A stretch of DNA of 64,000 bases from Marinifilum sp. D737 (lineage in GTDB: Bacteria > Bacteroidota > Bacteroidia > Bacteroidales > Marinifilaceae), in assembly GCF_026672275.1 (NCBI RefSeq), contig NZ_JANQCD010000001.1:1-64000 (forward strand). Direction: 5' to 3'. The notes beneath the pieces were generated by a model that was not told the origin of the DNA, did not search any database, and saw nothing but the letters and a program-made list of their open reading frames with translations. Positions 16,278 to 23,722 of the stretch are shown piece by piece. Within the stretch, counting starts at the first letter, position 1, and the number at the start of each line of letters is the position of its first letter. The position numbers and the translations under genes were made by a program.

Positions 16278-18311
16278 ATGAAAATCTACTCAACAGCTTG
16301 TCCCCGAAATTGCTACAGCACTTGTAGTATTAAAGTTCGTGTAGAGAACGATAAAGTGATTGGAATTGACCCACATCCCGAAAATCGTGCTACACCAGAA
16401 GGACCATGTATTAAAGGTTTGGCTTATGTGGAACGCGCCAATTCGAAGGAGAGAATTTTGTATCCGCAAAAGCGAATAGCCGAAGGAAAATACGAACGCA
16501 TTTCCTGGGATGAGGCATTGAATGCCATTGTTGAGCAGTTGAAGAATTGCAAACAGACTTTTGGTCCGCATTCAGTTCTTTATTTTGCAGCTAGTGGCAT
16601 GTCTGGTTTGTTGAATGGAGTAGGAGCAAACTTCTGGAAACTGTTTGGAGGCGCAACAACTACTTATGGAAATCTTTGTTGGCCTGCAGGATTGGAAGCC
16701 ACTCGACTGACCTTAGGTGCCAACAAACACAATGCACCTTGGGATTTGGAGAATGCCAAGCTGATTTTGTTGTGGGGAAAGAACCCTGCCGAAACCAATA
16801 TTCAGGAGATGATTCCTGTTGAGAAGGCACAGGAAAAAGCTGGGAAATTGATTGTGGTTGATCCTCGCAGAACGCCTTCCAGCGAGCGTGCGAATTCACT
16901 CTTCCAAATTAAATCGGGAACCGATGCAGCCTTGGCTTTAGGGATTGCAAGAGAATTGATTCAGAATGATTGGATCGATCATGAATTCATAGAGAAATAT
17001 GTACTTGGCTTTGAGCAATTCAAAGAGCGAGTTGATCAATATACATTGGAGAAAGTCTCTGATATCTGTCGCGTACCAGTGGAAGCCATTCAGGAACTGG
17101 CAAAAGAAATTGGAACAACAGATGCCATGACATTGATTCCGGGTTACGGCATGCAGCGATATGAAAACGGTGGTCAAACCACTCGCTGTATATTAGCATT
17201 GTCGGTGATAACTGGAAATATTGGGAAGCCCGGTGCTTGTTTCCATTATGCAAATCTTCAGAGCTATGTGTTCGATGATTTGAAAGAACCGGAATCATAC
17301 TTCCCGGGATGCGAACATCCAAGTTTCAGGAGGAAGATATCTGTAGCCAAATTGGGTGAGGATTTATTAAATATCAAAGATCCTGAAGTGAAGTTCATTT
17401 GGGTAGAAAGGGGAAATCCCTTATCTCAAAATCCGGATACCAATAAAATCCGAAAGGCATTCCAAAAGGCGGACTTTAGAGTGGTTGTAGATCAGTTCAT
17501 GACCGATACGACATTGGAAGCTGATATCATTCTGCCAGCAAAAAACATGTTCGAGCAATCTGATATCATTGGCTCTTATTGGAATCCGTATGTGCAATTG
17601 CGACAGAAAGTAATGGAACCGGCGGGCGAGGTAAAACCTGAAACGGAAATCTATTATCTCTTGGCAAAGCAATTGGGATTTGCCGATGAAGAGATCGAAG
17701 GAAATATTCCAGAGCCAAACGATGAGGCAATCGAAGAATATCTGAACGGATTCTTGAAAGATTTTCCTGAATTAAGTCTGGAACAACTGAAGAAAGGACC
17801 GCAATTGGCAAACTCTTTTGAGGAAATACCATTCTCAGATTACCAGTTTCCAACTGCTTCCGGTAAGATTGAACTGTATAGTGAGATGGCCAGGCAAATG
17901 TGGGGAGTGGATGAACTTCCTGATTATGTCCCTTTGCCAGAACAAAGTGAATTTGAATTTCAGTTGATATCGCCAAACTCAAAGAATCGAATTCATTCAC
18001 AGTTTGGCAATTTAAATGTGATCAAGCAATTTGAACCCGAAGCCTATCTTTTTGTTCATCCATTGGATGCTGAAGAGAAACAGATGAAGAATGGTGAAAA
18101 GGTGGTAATCTATAATCATCAGGGTAGAGCAGAAGTGAAACTGCAATATGATTTGGGTTTGCGTAGAGGAAATGTGGTGTTGACCAATGGTCATCAATCT
18201 CATTTGGGAGCCGCTCCAAACCTGTTTACCAAAGGATGCGAAACTGATATGGGACATGGTACCGCATTCCATAACACTTGGGTAAACCTGAAGGCAATTA
18301 ACAATGAGTAA
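16278..18311 (+). CDS. Cytoplasmic molybdopterin oxidoreductase (DMSO reductase superfamily), substrate unknown
   Basis: 677 residues without a Tat signal, so the active site probably faces the cytoplasm. An N-terminal [4Fe-4S] site is formed by C8-x3-C12-x3-C16-x27-C44, followed by Lys46. Cys134 in YGNLCWPAG is the likely Mo/W ligand. A molydopterin dinucleotide-binding domain forms the C-terminus (ISPNSKNRIHSQFGN onward). The next gene is a fused iron-sulfur/DmsC-like anchor, giving a complete membrane-attached enzyme. Members of this branch include DMSO-, polysulfide- and formate-type enzymes. Nothing in the sequence fixes the substrate. Aminotransferase and methionine gamma-lyase-like neighbours could point to a sulfur or amino-acid compound, which is only a guess. 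Confidence 0.85.
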   Translation: MKIYSTACPRNCYSTCSIKVRVENDKVIGIDPHPENRATPEGPCIKGLAYVERANSKERILYPQKRIAEGKYERISWDEALNAIVEQLKNCKQTFGPHSVLYFAASGMSGLLNGVGANFWKLFGGATTTYGNLCWPAGLEATRLTLGANKHNAPWDLENAKLILLWGKNPAETNIQEMIPVEKAQEKAGKLIVVDPRRTPSSERANSLFQIKSGTDAALALGIARELIQNDWIDHEFIEKYVLGFEQFKERVDQYTLEKVSDICRVPVEAIQELAKEIGTTDAMTLIPGYGMQRYENGGQTTRCILALSVITGNIGKPGACFHYANLQSYVFDDLKEPESYFPGCEHPSFRRKISVAKLGEDLLNIKDPEVKFIWVERGNPLSQNPDTNKIRKAFQKADFRVVVDQFMTDTTLEADIILPAKNMFEQSDIIGSYWNPYVQLRQKVMEPAGEVKPETEIYYLLAKQLGFADEEIEGNIPEPNDEAIEEYLNGFLKDFPELSLEQLKKGPQLANSFEEIPFSDYQFPTASGKIELYSEMARQMWGVDELPDYVPLPEQSEFEFQLISPNSKNRIHSQFGNLNVIKQFEPEAYLFVHPLDAEEKQMKNGEKVVIYNHQGRAEVKLQYDLGLRRGNVVLTNGHQSHLGAAPNLFTKGCETDMGHGTAFHNTWVNLKAINNE

Positions 18312-18371
18312 GGATCAATGATCAATTAACAATGAGCAATTAACAATTGGAGAAAAGTAGAAATTGTAAAA

Positions 18372-18490
18372 TAATCCCGAAGGGATGCAACTTGAATAGC
18401 CAAGGGTGAAACCCTTGGTCAACATGATGTAAATTAATCGTCGCAACTGCCAATGCTCCTAAAAGAGTTGGTGTAACATGCGACGAAATA
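18372..18490. repeat. Composite REP-like element, copy 2
   Basis: Order of parts: ATCCCGAAGGGAT (18374-18386), CCAAGGGTGAAACCCTTGG (18400-18418), then ACATGATGTAAATTAATCG into a CGTCGCA/TGCGACG stem (18439-18485) with an inner CCAA/TTGG pair, ending GAAAT. The flanking words of the last stem match those of copy 1, although its loop differs. Confidence 0.65.
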
Positions 18491-18522
18491 TGAAGAGCCT
18501 TACACTAGTATAAGAGCAAAAA

Positions 18523-19848
18523 ATGGAAAAAAACTCATTCATATTCAACACCAACCGATGTGTAGGATGCAACGCCTGCGTGGCAGGTTGCAGCATAGAA
18601 AACGGAACCGATTTTAGAGTGAACTGGCGAGAGGTAAACACTGGAAATAAAATCAAACATCCAGGATTGCCTGTTTTCCATTTTTCATTGGCCTGTAACC
18701 ATTGCGAGGATGCTCCTTGTATGAAGAACTGCCCGGCACTGGCCTACACCCGCGATGAGAAAACGGGTGCCATCATTCATCATGCCGAGGCATGCATTGG
18801 TTGTACCTATTGCACCTGGGCTTGTCCGTACGATGCACCAAAGTTCAATCCGGCTACCAAGATTGTTGAGAAATGTAATTTCTGTGTGGATAGAATCTCA
18901 GATGGGAAACGTCCTGCCTGTGTGGAAGCTTGTCCGGTAGGAGCGCTTGACTTTGGACTTTTGGATTTGCAAGAAGAAGATCGTGTAACTCCTGGATTTG
19001 TGGATATGGGCATCAAACCATCCATTCAATTGATACCGCTAAGAGAAGCAAATATGGCGCCAAAGGTGGAGAATACTGATCAGGTAGAAATAGATGAGAA
19101 AAAGATAGAGGAATGGCTACCAAAGCCAAAGGATAAGGTGGCATTGGACAAGGAATGGACCTTGGTGCTGTTTACCATAGCAGTGGCAGGATTGGTAAGT
19201 TGGCAAGCAGCTCATTTGATGGGCGCAATAGATATGCAATTGATTCCTTTTGCCATCGTTTCAGTTTTGGCCATTGCATTAACATCGCTTCATATAGGCA
19301 AGAAAATGCGAATGTGGCGATTCATTCTCAATCTAAAAGGTTCTTGGTTGAGTAGGGAGATATTCTCCTTTTCAGGATTTTTAGGTTTAACAGGATTTCA
19401 ACTAGTTATAGGAAATATATGGTTTGGGATTTTAGCTTTGATTTTTGGGATTTGTAGTTTGATATCGGTTGATATGGTTTACAAATTCTTGACGCGAAAA
19501 GATGGTCTTCCAGTGCATTCAGGAATGGTAAGTCTTACAGGAATTTTGTTTTTTGTTTGGCTGATTGAGGTGCCGATTGTTATAGAACTTATAATTCTAA
19601 TCAAAGGAAGTTTATACATTGGGAGGAAAATATCTTTACGTCTAATAAGATTGAAACATTTTCCAGCTCTTTCATTGCTAAGAACGCTCTGTTTATTAAT
19701 TCCATATTTTCTGTTGGGTACGCAATGGGAATTGGGCTTAGCAATATCTTTAGCCATTATACTCGCCGGAGAATTAATCGATAGGGCAGAATTTTATTAC
19801 GAATCGGATGTGATAACACCGGAGAAGGAACTACGAATAACGAATTGA
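18523..19848 (+). CDS. Fused DmsB-like iron-sulfur and DmsC-like membrane anchor protein
   Basis: 441 residues. The first 200 carry all 16 cysteines for four [4Fe-4S] clusters: C13/16/19/23, C58/61/66/70, C91/94/97/101 and C118/121/133/137. From about residue 205 there are seven to eight hydrophobic helices like the DMSO reductase anchor DmsC (eight helices). The two parts are separate genes in E. coli. It should carry electrons between the menaquinone pool and the molybdopterin subunit encoded just before it. There is no signal peptide, consistent with a cytoplasm-facing complex. Confidence 0.87.
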   Translation: MEKNSFIFNTNRCVGCNACVAGCSIENGTDFRVNWREVNTGNKIKHPGLPVFHFSLACNHCEDAPCMKNCPALAYTRDEKTGAIIHHAEACIGCTYCTWACPYDAPKFNPATKIVEKCNFCVDRISDGKRPACVEACPVGALDFGLLDLQEEDRVTPGFVDMGIKPSIQLIPLREANMAPKVENTDQVEIDEKKIEEWLPKPKDKVALDKEWTLVLFTIAVAGLVSWQAAHLMGAIDMQLIPFAIVSVLAIALTSLHIGKKMRMWRFILNLKGSWLSREIFSFSGFLGLTGFQLVIGNIWFGILALIFGICSLISVDMVYKFLTRKDGLPVHSGMVSLTGILFFVWLIEVPIVIELIILIKGSLYIGRKISLRLIRLKHFPALSLLRTLCLLIPYFLLGTQWELGLAISLAIILAGELIDRAEFYYESDVITPEKELRITN

Positions 19849-19854
19849 AAACAT

Positions 19855-20030
19855 TCTCCTATATCCCATTGAAAATGAGATGTTGGTCGGAGCTGATTCC
19901 CCTCTTGAGAGGGGATAAAGGGGAGGGTTAGAAACATAAATAAAATATAAAAGAAATAGTGTATCATCCCTTCGTCTGTATGCTCCAGAAAGCTTAAAAT
20001 TGGAACTTCAGTTTACCAAAGGGGTGTCTC
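19855..20030. repeat. Dispersed CACCCC...GGGGTG element, copy C (degenerate)
   Basis: The gap before the methionine gamma-lyase-like gene contains CTCCTATATCCCATTGAAAA, a CCCCTCTTGAGAGGGG hairpin and an end TTTACCAAAGGGGTGTC, resembling copies A and B. The left end is poorly kept. Confidence 0.45.
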
Positions 20031-20031
20031 C

Positions 20032-20111
20032 TTCACACATTTACTCATTTACTCATTCACAAATTTACTCATTCACTCATTCACACATTTACTCATTCAC
20101 ACATTTACTCA
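20032..20111 (+). repeat. Octanucleotide tandem repeat, 10 units, directly upstream of a PLP-enzyme gene
   Basis: Ten consecutive 8-base units, mostly TTCACACA and TTTACTCA alternating, fill the 80 bases that end 14 bases before the start codon at 20126. The purity and position suggest slipped-strand length variation could change the distance between promoter and start codon. Confidence 0.85.
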
Positions 20112-20125
20112 TTAACTATAATACC

Positions 20126-21301
20126 ATGAAAAAAAACATCAACGCATCGCACACCCCTCTTTATCGTGAAGCGGGATTCAACCTAAAAGATTCGAAAACC
20201 ACTCAGGAAGCATTCGCGGCAGAATTGGATCATCCGCACGAACCGGAGAATTACATCTATTCACGCTACCGAAACCCAACCACAGTTGCCGTTGAGCAGC
20301 AAATCATGGAGCTGGAAGGCTGCAAGTGGGCCTTGTTGGTAGAAACCGGAATGGCAGCCATCGATGTGGCAGTATCGGTTTTCCAAAAAGGTAAAGATAC
20401 CCGACCATGGTTGTTCTTCCATGAGATTTATGGTGGTACCAATTCATTTATCGATACAGTTTTAATCAAGCGTCGTAACCTGGATGTGCACCGTTTTTAT
20501 GCCAACAATGGACTGTATGATTTCGAGGAATTGGAGCGCATGTTAAAGGAGATTCAACCTGAATTCCTTTATTTCGAAGCGGTTTCGAACCCAATGTTGA
20601 TTGTGGCTGATGTGAAACGAATTATGGAGCTGGCAAAGCAATACGATTGCAAAATTATTGTAGACAACACCTTTGGAACCCCATATTTGTGGAAGCCATT
20701 AGTAGATGGAGCAGACCTTGTGATTCATTCTGCAACCAAATACATGAGCGGACATGGTAACATTACTGCCGGTGTTATCTGTGGGAACGATGAGGAGCTG
20801 ATGAAGGAAGCCATTGAGTACCGAAAATGGGCGGGACACTTCCTAAGTCCTGATGATGCCTACCGTTTGGGAACACAATTGAAGAGCTTCGACCTGCGCT
20901 TTAAGCAACATTGCGACAATGCACTTGCCTTGGCAGAATACCTGCAAAATCATCCTAAGATTGAAGAGGTATTGTACCCAGGCTTGGAATCTCACCCAAC
21001 CCGAAAAGAAGCTGTTGCCCTGTTTGGCGACAAAGGCTTTGGTGGCATGGTCACCTTCGACATCAAAGGAGCATCGGACGAGGACAAACGCGAAAAATGC
21101 AACCGCTTCATTGCTGCTTTGCAAGATTATATTCCTTTGGTACCAACCCTTGGCGAGGTAGATACCATCCTTCTGCCGGTAGAACCTGTTTGGGGAGCCA
21201 AATATCCTCTGCCGGGAACCATTCGATTATCGGTTGGAATTGAGAATATTGAGAAATTGAAGGGGTGGATTGATAAAGCACTGAATTCAATTAATAATTA
21301 A
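20126..21301 (+). CDS. Cys/Met metabolism PLP enzyme, probable methionine gamma-lyase or cystathionine lyase/synthase
   Basis: 391 residues from the ATG at 20126; the longer open frame to about 20000 only translates the octamer repeat. Family signatures are YSRYRNPTTVAVEQQIMELEG near the start, VETGMAAI, VDNTFGTPYLWKPLVDGADLV and the PLP lysine in HSATKYMSGHGN. C-terminal PVEPVWGAKYPLPGTIRLSVGIE is also typical. Members cleave or replace the gamma or beta substituent of sulfur amino acids. I favour a gamma-lyase-like role because it stands apart from methionine biosynthesis genes, but the active-site Cys that marks methionine gamma-lyase was not identified with certainty. Confidence 0.8.
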   Translation: MKKNINASHTPLYREAGFNLKDSKTTQEAFAAELDHPHEPENYIYSRYRNPTTVAVEQQIMELEGCKWALLVETGMAAIDVAVSVFQKGKDTRPWLFFHEIYGGTNSFIDTVLIKRRNLDVHRFYANNGLYDFEELERMLKEIQPEFLYFEAVSNPMLIVADVKRIMELAKQYDCKIIVDNTFGTPYLWKPLVDGADLVIHSATKYMSGHGNITAGVICGNDEELMKEAIEYRKWAGHFLSPDDAYRLGTQLKSFDLRFKQHCDNALALAEYLQNHPKIEEVLYPGLESHPTRKEAVALFGDKGFGGMVTFDIKGASDEDKREKCNRFIAALQDYIPLVPTLGEVDTILLPVEPVWGAKYPLPGTIRLSVGIENIEKLKGWIDKALNSINN

Positions 21302-21332
21302 CAATGAAGAATTAATAATAGATTAATCTTTA

Positions 21333-21359
21333 AGGACATGCCATGGCGTGTCCTTTTTT
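21333..21359 (+). terminator. Terminator after the PLP-enzyme gene
   Basis: AGGACATGCCATGGCGTGTC plus CTTTTTT forms a 10-bp stem with one mismatch and a T-run. It belongs to the same hairpin family as the napD terminator. Confidence 0.75.
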
Positions 21360-21481
21360 AATGTATGGTTTGATATTGTTATTAAGAATACATGACTGAT
21401 CTACTGGCCAAATATATTGGTAACTTGACTTTCTGTTTTAACTAAATCAAAAAAAATTGAGTATTAATGCCAACATATATA

Positions 21482-21652
21482 CTTATCGGCAAATCAGCAC
21501 ACCTATCGGCAGTTTTGGTATTCCTATCGCCAAAAACGTTTGCCTATCGCCAAAATGAGGGGGCTTATCGGGGAAATGGGTTGTCCTATCGCCATTTTGG
21601 CATACCTATCGCTAAAATAACCCGCCTATCGCAAAAGAGGTCAACTATCGTG
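21482..21652. repeat. Array 1: nine degenerate 20-21-bp units with core CCTATCGCC
   Basis: The word TATCG begins at 21484, 21504, 21525, 21545, 21566, 21587, 21607, 21627 and 21646, a spacing of 19-21 bases. Each unit is a core close to CCTATCGCCAAAA followed by a variable tail of about 8 bases. The period equals two turns of B-DNA. It is not coding, since 20-base units break the frame, and not CRISPR, since the repeat core is only 9-13 bases. Confidence 0.85.
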
Positions 21653-21676
21653 GGGCATTCAGAGGGTATGTTAGAG

Positions 21677-21704
21677 GTAGAGACAGCATTAGTGCTGTCT
21701 TTAC
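21677..21704. repeat. GTAGAGAC-family hairpin between the two arrays
   Basis: GTAGAGACAGCATTAGTGCT followed by GTCTTTAC forms an imperfect 12-bp stem of the same family as the copies at 9126 and 27011. Confidence 0.65.
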
Positions 21705-21787
21705 AGATATAGTAAATCAGTAGCCAAACTTTATACTCCAGATTAAAACAAGCCAGCAGTTATAAGGCCTCAAGCAGTTTTGGCATA

Positions 21788-21931
21788 CCTAACACCAATT
21801 TCTATACCTCTGTAGTCAAAAGTCATATTCCTGTAGCCGAAATGTACCGCCTGTAGCCCCAATAGGTAGTCCTGTAGCGAAAAGGAGGTACCTGTAGCCA
21901 TATTTACCCTCCTGTAGCAAAACGAATCAAC
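21788..21931. repeat. Array 2: six to seven degenerate 20-21-bp units with core CCTGTAGCC
   Basis: TGTAG begins at 21811, 21832, 21852, 21873, 21893 and 21913, again 20-21 bases apart, with a weaker unit at 21788 (CCTAACACC). The core CCTGTAGCC differs from array 1 at two adjacent-codon positions in every unit. Several tails resemble tails in array 1 in the same order, for example TTTTGGCATACCTA before both and GTCAA/ATCAA after the last core. Confidence 0.8.
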
Positions 21932-22010
21932 AGATATAGGGCTTCCAGAAGGATAATATAAAAATAAGAGCATCAAGAATCATAAAAATCTTAATACCCT
22001 GCGTCTTGAG

Positions 22011-22041
22011 AAAATAAAAAAAGCCACGAAAAATCGTGGCT
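22011..22041 (-). terminator. Terminator after rmuC
   Basis: On the minus strand AGCCACGATTTTTCGTGGCT is followed by TTTTTTTATTTT, a typical intrinsic terminator just after the rmuC stop. Confidence 0.88.
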
Positions 22042-22071
22042 CTATATCATCTTTGCTTCCTTCATGTGAAA

Positions 22072-23445
22072 CTACTTTTTCAATGTCGGAGCATCATCCA
22101 TTCTGTCGATTAAGGCTTGCGGTAATTTTTTCTTCACCTTAGCGCCAAGTTCTCTAATTTTTTCTGCACTTCGAATTAGGTTACCACGACCTTCGGTTAG
22201 TTTGTTCATCGAGGTAGCATAGGTTTTCTTTGCCGTATCCATTTGTCTGCCCAGGCTGATCATATCATCCACAAAACCAACAAATTTATCGTACAATGCA
22301 CCACCTTGGCGTGCAATTTCCAATACATTTCGGTTTTGGTGCTCCTGTTTCCAGATAGAGGCAATGGTACGCAAGGTAGCCAACAGGGTAGAAGGACTCA
22401 CAATTACAATTTTGTTTTCCCATGCATAATTAAACAATTCCTGGTCGGCTTGCACGGCCATGGCAAATGATGATTCGATTGGCACAAACATCAAAACAAA
22501 ATCAGGAGAGTTTAATGCTTCTGAACTTTGGTAATGTTTATCGGCCAATTCCTTCACATGCGCTTTCATGGAAATAATGTGATCTTTCAAGAACTTGTCC
22601 TTGTCTTCTTCGCCGTTTGAATTTACAAATCGCTCGTATGCTACCAGCGAAACCTTCGAATCAACAATTACGTGTTTCTCTTCAGGCAAACGGATGATCA
22701 CATCAGGGCGAATGGTCTGTCCTTCGCTATTCTGAGTTACTACTTCGCGCTCGTACTCTTCCCCTTTCGAAAGGCCCGAACGTTCTAGTATTCTTTCCAA
22801 TACAACTTCGCCCCAGTTGCCTTGTTTCTTCACATCACCCTTTAAGGCTTTGGTTAGGTTATTGGCTTCATCACTAATCTTTGCATTTAGGTCATAAAGC
22901 TTTTTCACCTCCTCTTTCAGGCTGATTTTATCGCGCAATTCCTTATCGTAAGTTTCCTCAACTTTCTTTTCGAATGATATTAGTTTTTCCTTGATTGGCC
23001 CCAGAATATCATCCATATTCTTTTGGTTCGAAGTGGTAAATTCTTTCGTGTTTTCCTTCAGGATTTTAGAAGCAATGTTTTCGAATTCGGTAGTGAACTT
23101 CTTTTGTAATTCTTCCAGTTCCTGCTTTTGGTTTTCCAAACGCTCTTCCAAATTCTTTCTTTCGGTAGCCGAAATAGATACCGAACGGGTTAGCCTTTCG
23201 TTTTTCTCCCTTTCTTCGCCCAGCAAACTCGCTATTTCCTCTTTTTCACGTTTTATGTTATTTGCACGCTCTTCCAATATCGATAGTTGGTGCGATAGTT
23301 CACTTTTTTCGGTGATAAAAGCATTTTCCTGCTTTAGCAATTCTTCACGATGAAGAGCTGCTTGTTGAGATGTTTTTTTTCTAAGAATCAGCCAGGCGAT
23401 AATTACCCCTTTGGCAATTCCAATTGCGATGTATAAAAATTCCAT
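22072..23445 (-). CDS. rmuC: DNA recombination protein RmuC
   Basis: 457 residues from the ATG at 23445 (MEFLYIAIGIAKGVIIAWLI), which gives the family's N-terminal membrane helix; a longer frame upstream reads into spacer. A long coiled coil (about residues 35-170) precedes the RmuC domain, with signatures VEKKQGNWGE-type (KKQGNWGEVVLERILE), RPDVIIRLPEEKHVIVDSKVSL and FVPIESSF. RmuC limits inversions at short inverted repeats and has a predicted PD-(D/E)xK nuclease-like core (D..DSK). This role is interesting beside so many hairpin repeats. Confidence 0.95.
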   Translation of the reverse strand: MEFLYIAIGIAKGVIIAWLILRKKTSQQAALHREELLKQENAFITEKSELSHQLSILEERANNIKREKEEIASLLGEEREKNERLTRSVSISATERKNLEERLENQKQELEELQKKFTTEFENIASKILKENTKEFTTSNQKNMDDILGPIKEKLISFEKKVEETYDKELRDKISLKEEVKKLYDLNAKISDEANNLTKALKGDVKKQGNWGEVVLERILERSGLSKGEEYEREVVTQNSEGQTIRPDVIIRLPEEKHVIVDSKVSLVAYERFVNSNGEEDKDKFLKDHIISMKAHVKELADKHYQSSEALNSPDFVLMFVPIESSFAMAVQADQELFNYAWENKIVIVSPSTLLATLRTIASIWKQEHQNRNVLEIARQGGALYDKFVGFVDDMISLGRQMDTAKKTYATSMNKLTEGRGNLIRSAEKIRELGAKVKKKLPQALIDRMDDAPTLKK

Positions 23446-23722
23446 GTGCTTTTTATTTAACCACAAAGTAAAACGAAGTAATTCACGAAGGAACACAAAG
23501 TATTGCGTATCCTTTGTTTATTTACTGCACTTTATTCTTGTTTCATTTATTAGATCAAAAATAAGAGTTTACAACACTTATTTCTTTGCGATACTTTGCG
23601 TTGAATATTTAGGTTTATCGAAGATAAACAGATCTGTGTAATTTGTGTCATTCGTGGTTGAATAATTCTTGCGAAGCAAGCTATTAAATCTTTGTGATAC
23701 TTTGTGAAAATCCTTTGTGCCC
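23446..23722. repeat. Gap with inverted TTTGTG-type repeats
   Basis: The left part contains ACCACAAAGTAAAACG and GAACACAAAGTATTGCG. The right part contains ATACTTTGCGTTGAA, TGTAATTTGTGTCATTCGTG and TTTGTGATACTTTGTG, that is, the same words in inverted orientation. A related sentence-like piece (GGTGTAATTCGTG) occurs near 34470. No gene is seen. Confidence 0.5.

Larger units (their letters stand above)
21360..22010. other. Long gene-free region carrying two repeat arrays
   Basis: About 650 bases without a convincing gene. Short open frames exist on both strands, but they change frame with the 20-base repeat and have no family signature. The region holds array 1, a GTAGAGAC-family hairpin and array 2, each listed separately. 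Confidence 0.7.

Noticed and set aside
20000-20125. Longer N-terminus of the methionine gamma-lyase-like protein
   Set aside because: The extra 42 residues translate the octamer repeat; the family start fits the ATG at 20126.
21467-21712. Open frame over array 1 (81 codons)
   Set aside because: It only translates the 20-base repeat, which shifts frame from unit to unit, and shows no family signature.
21482-21931. Arrays read as a CRISPR locus
   Set aside because: Conserved core is only 9-13 bases with about 8-base variable tails, no cas genes, and spacing is too short for spacers.
21770-21976. Open frame on the minus strand over array 2 (68 codons)
   Set aside because: Same reason: repeat translation without recognisable protein features.
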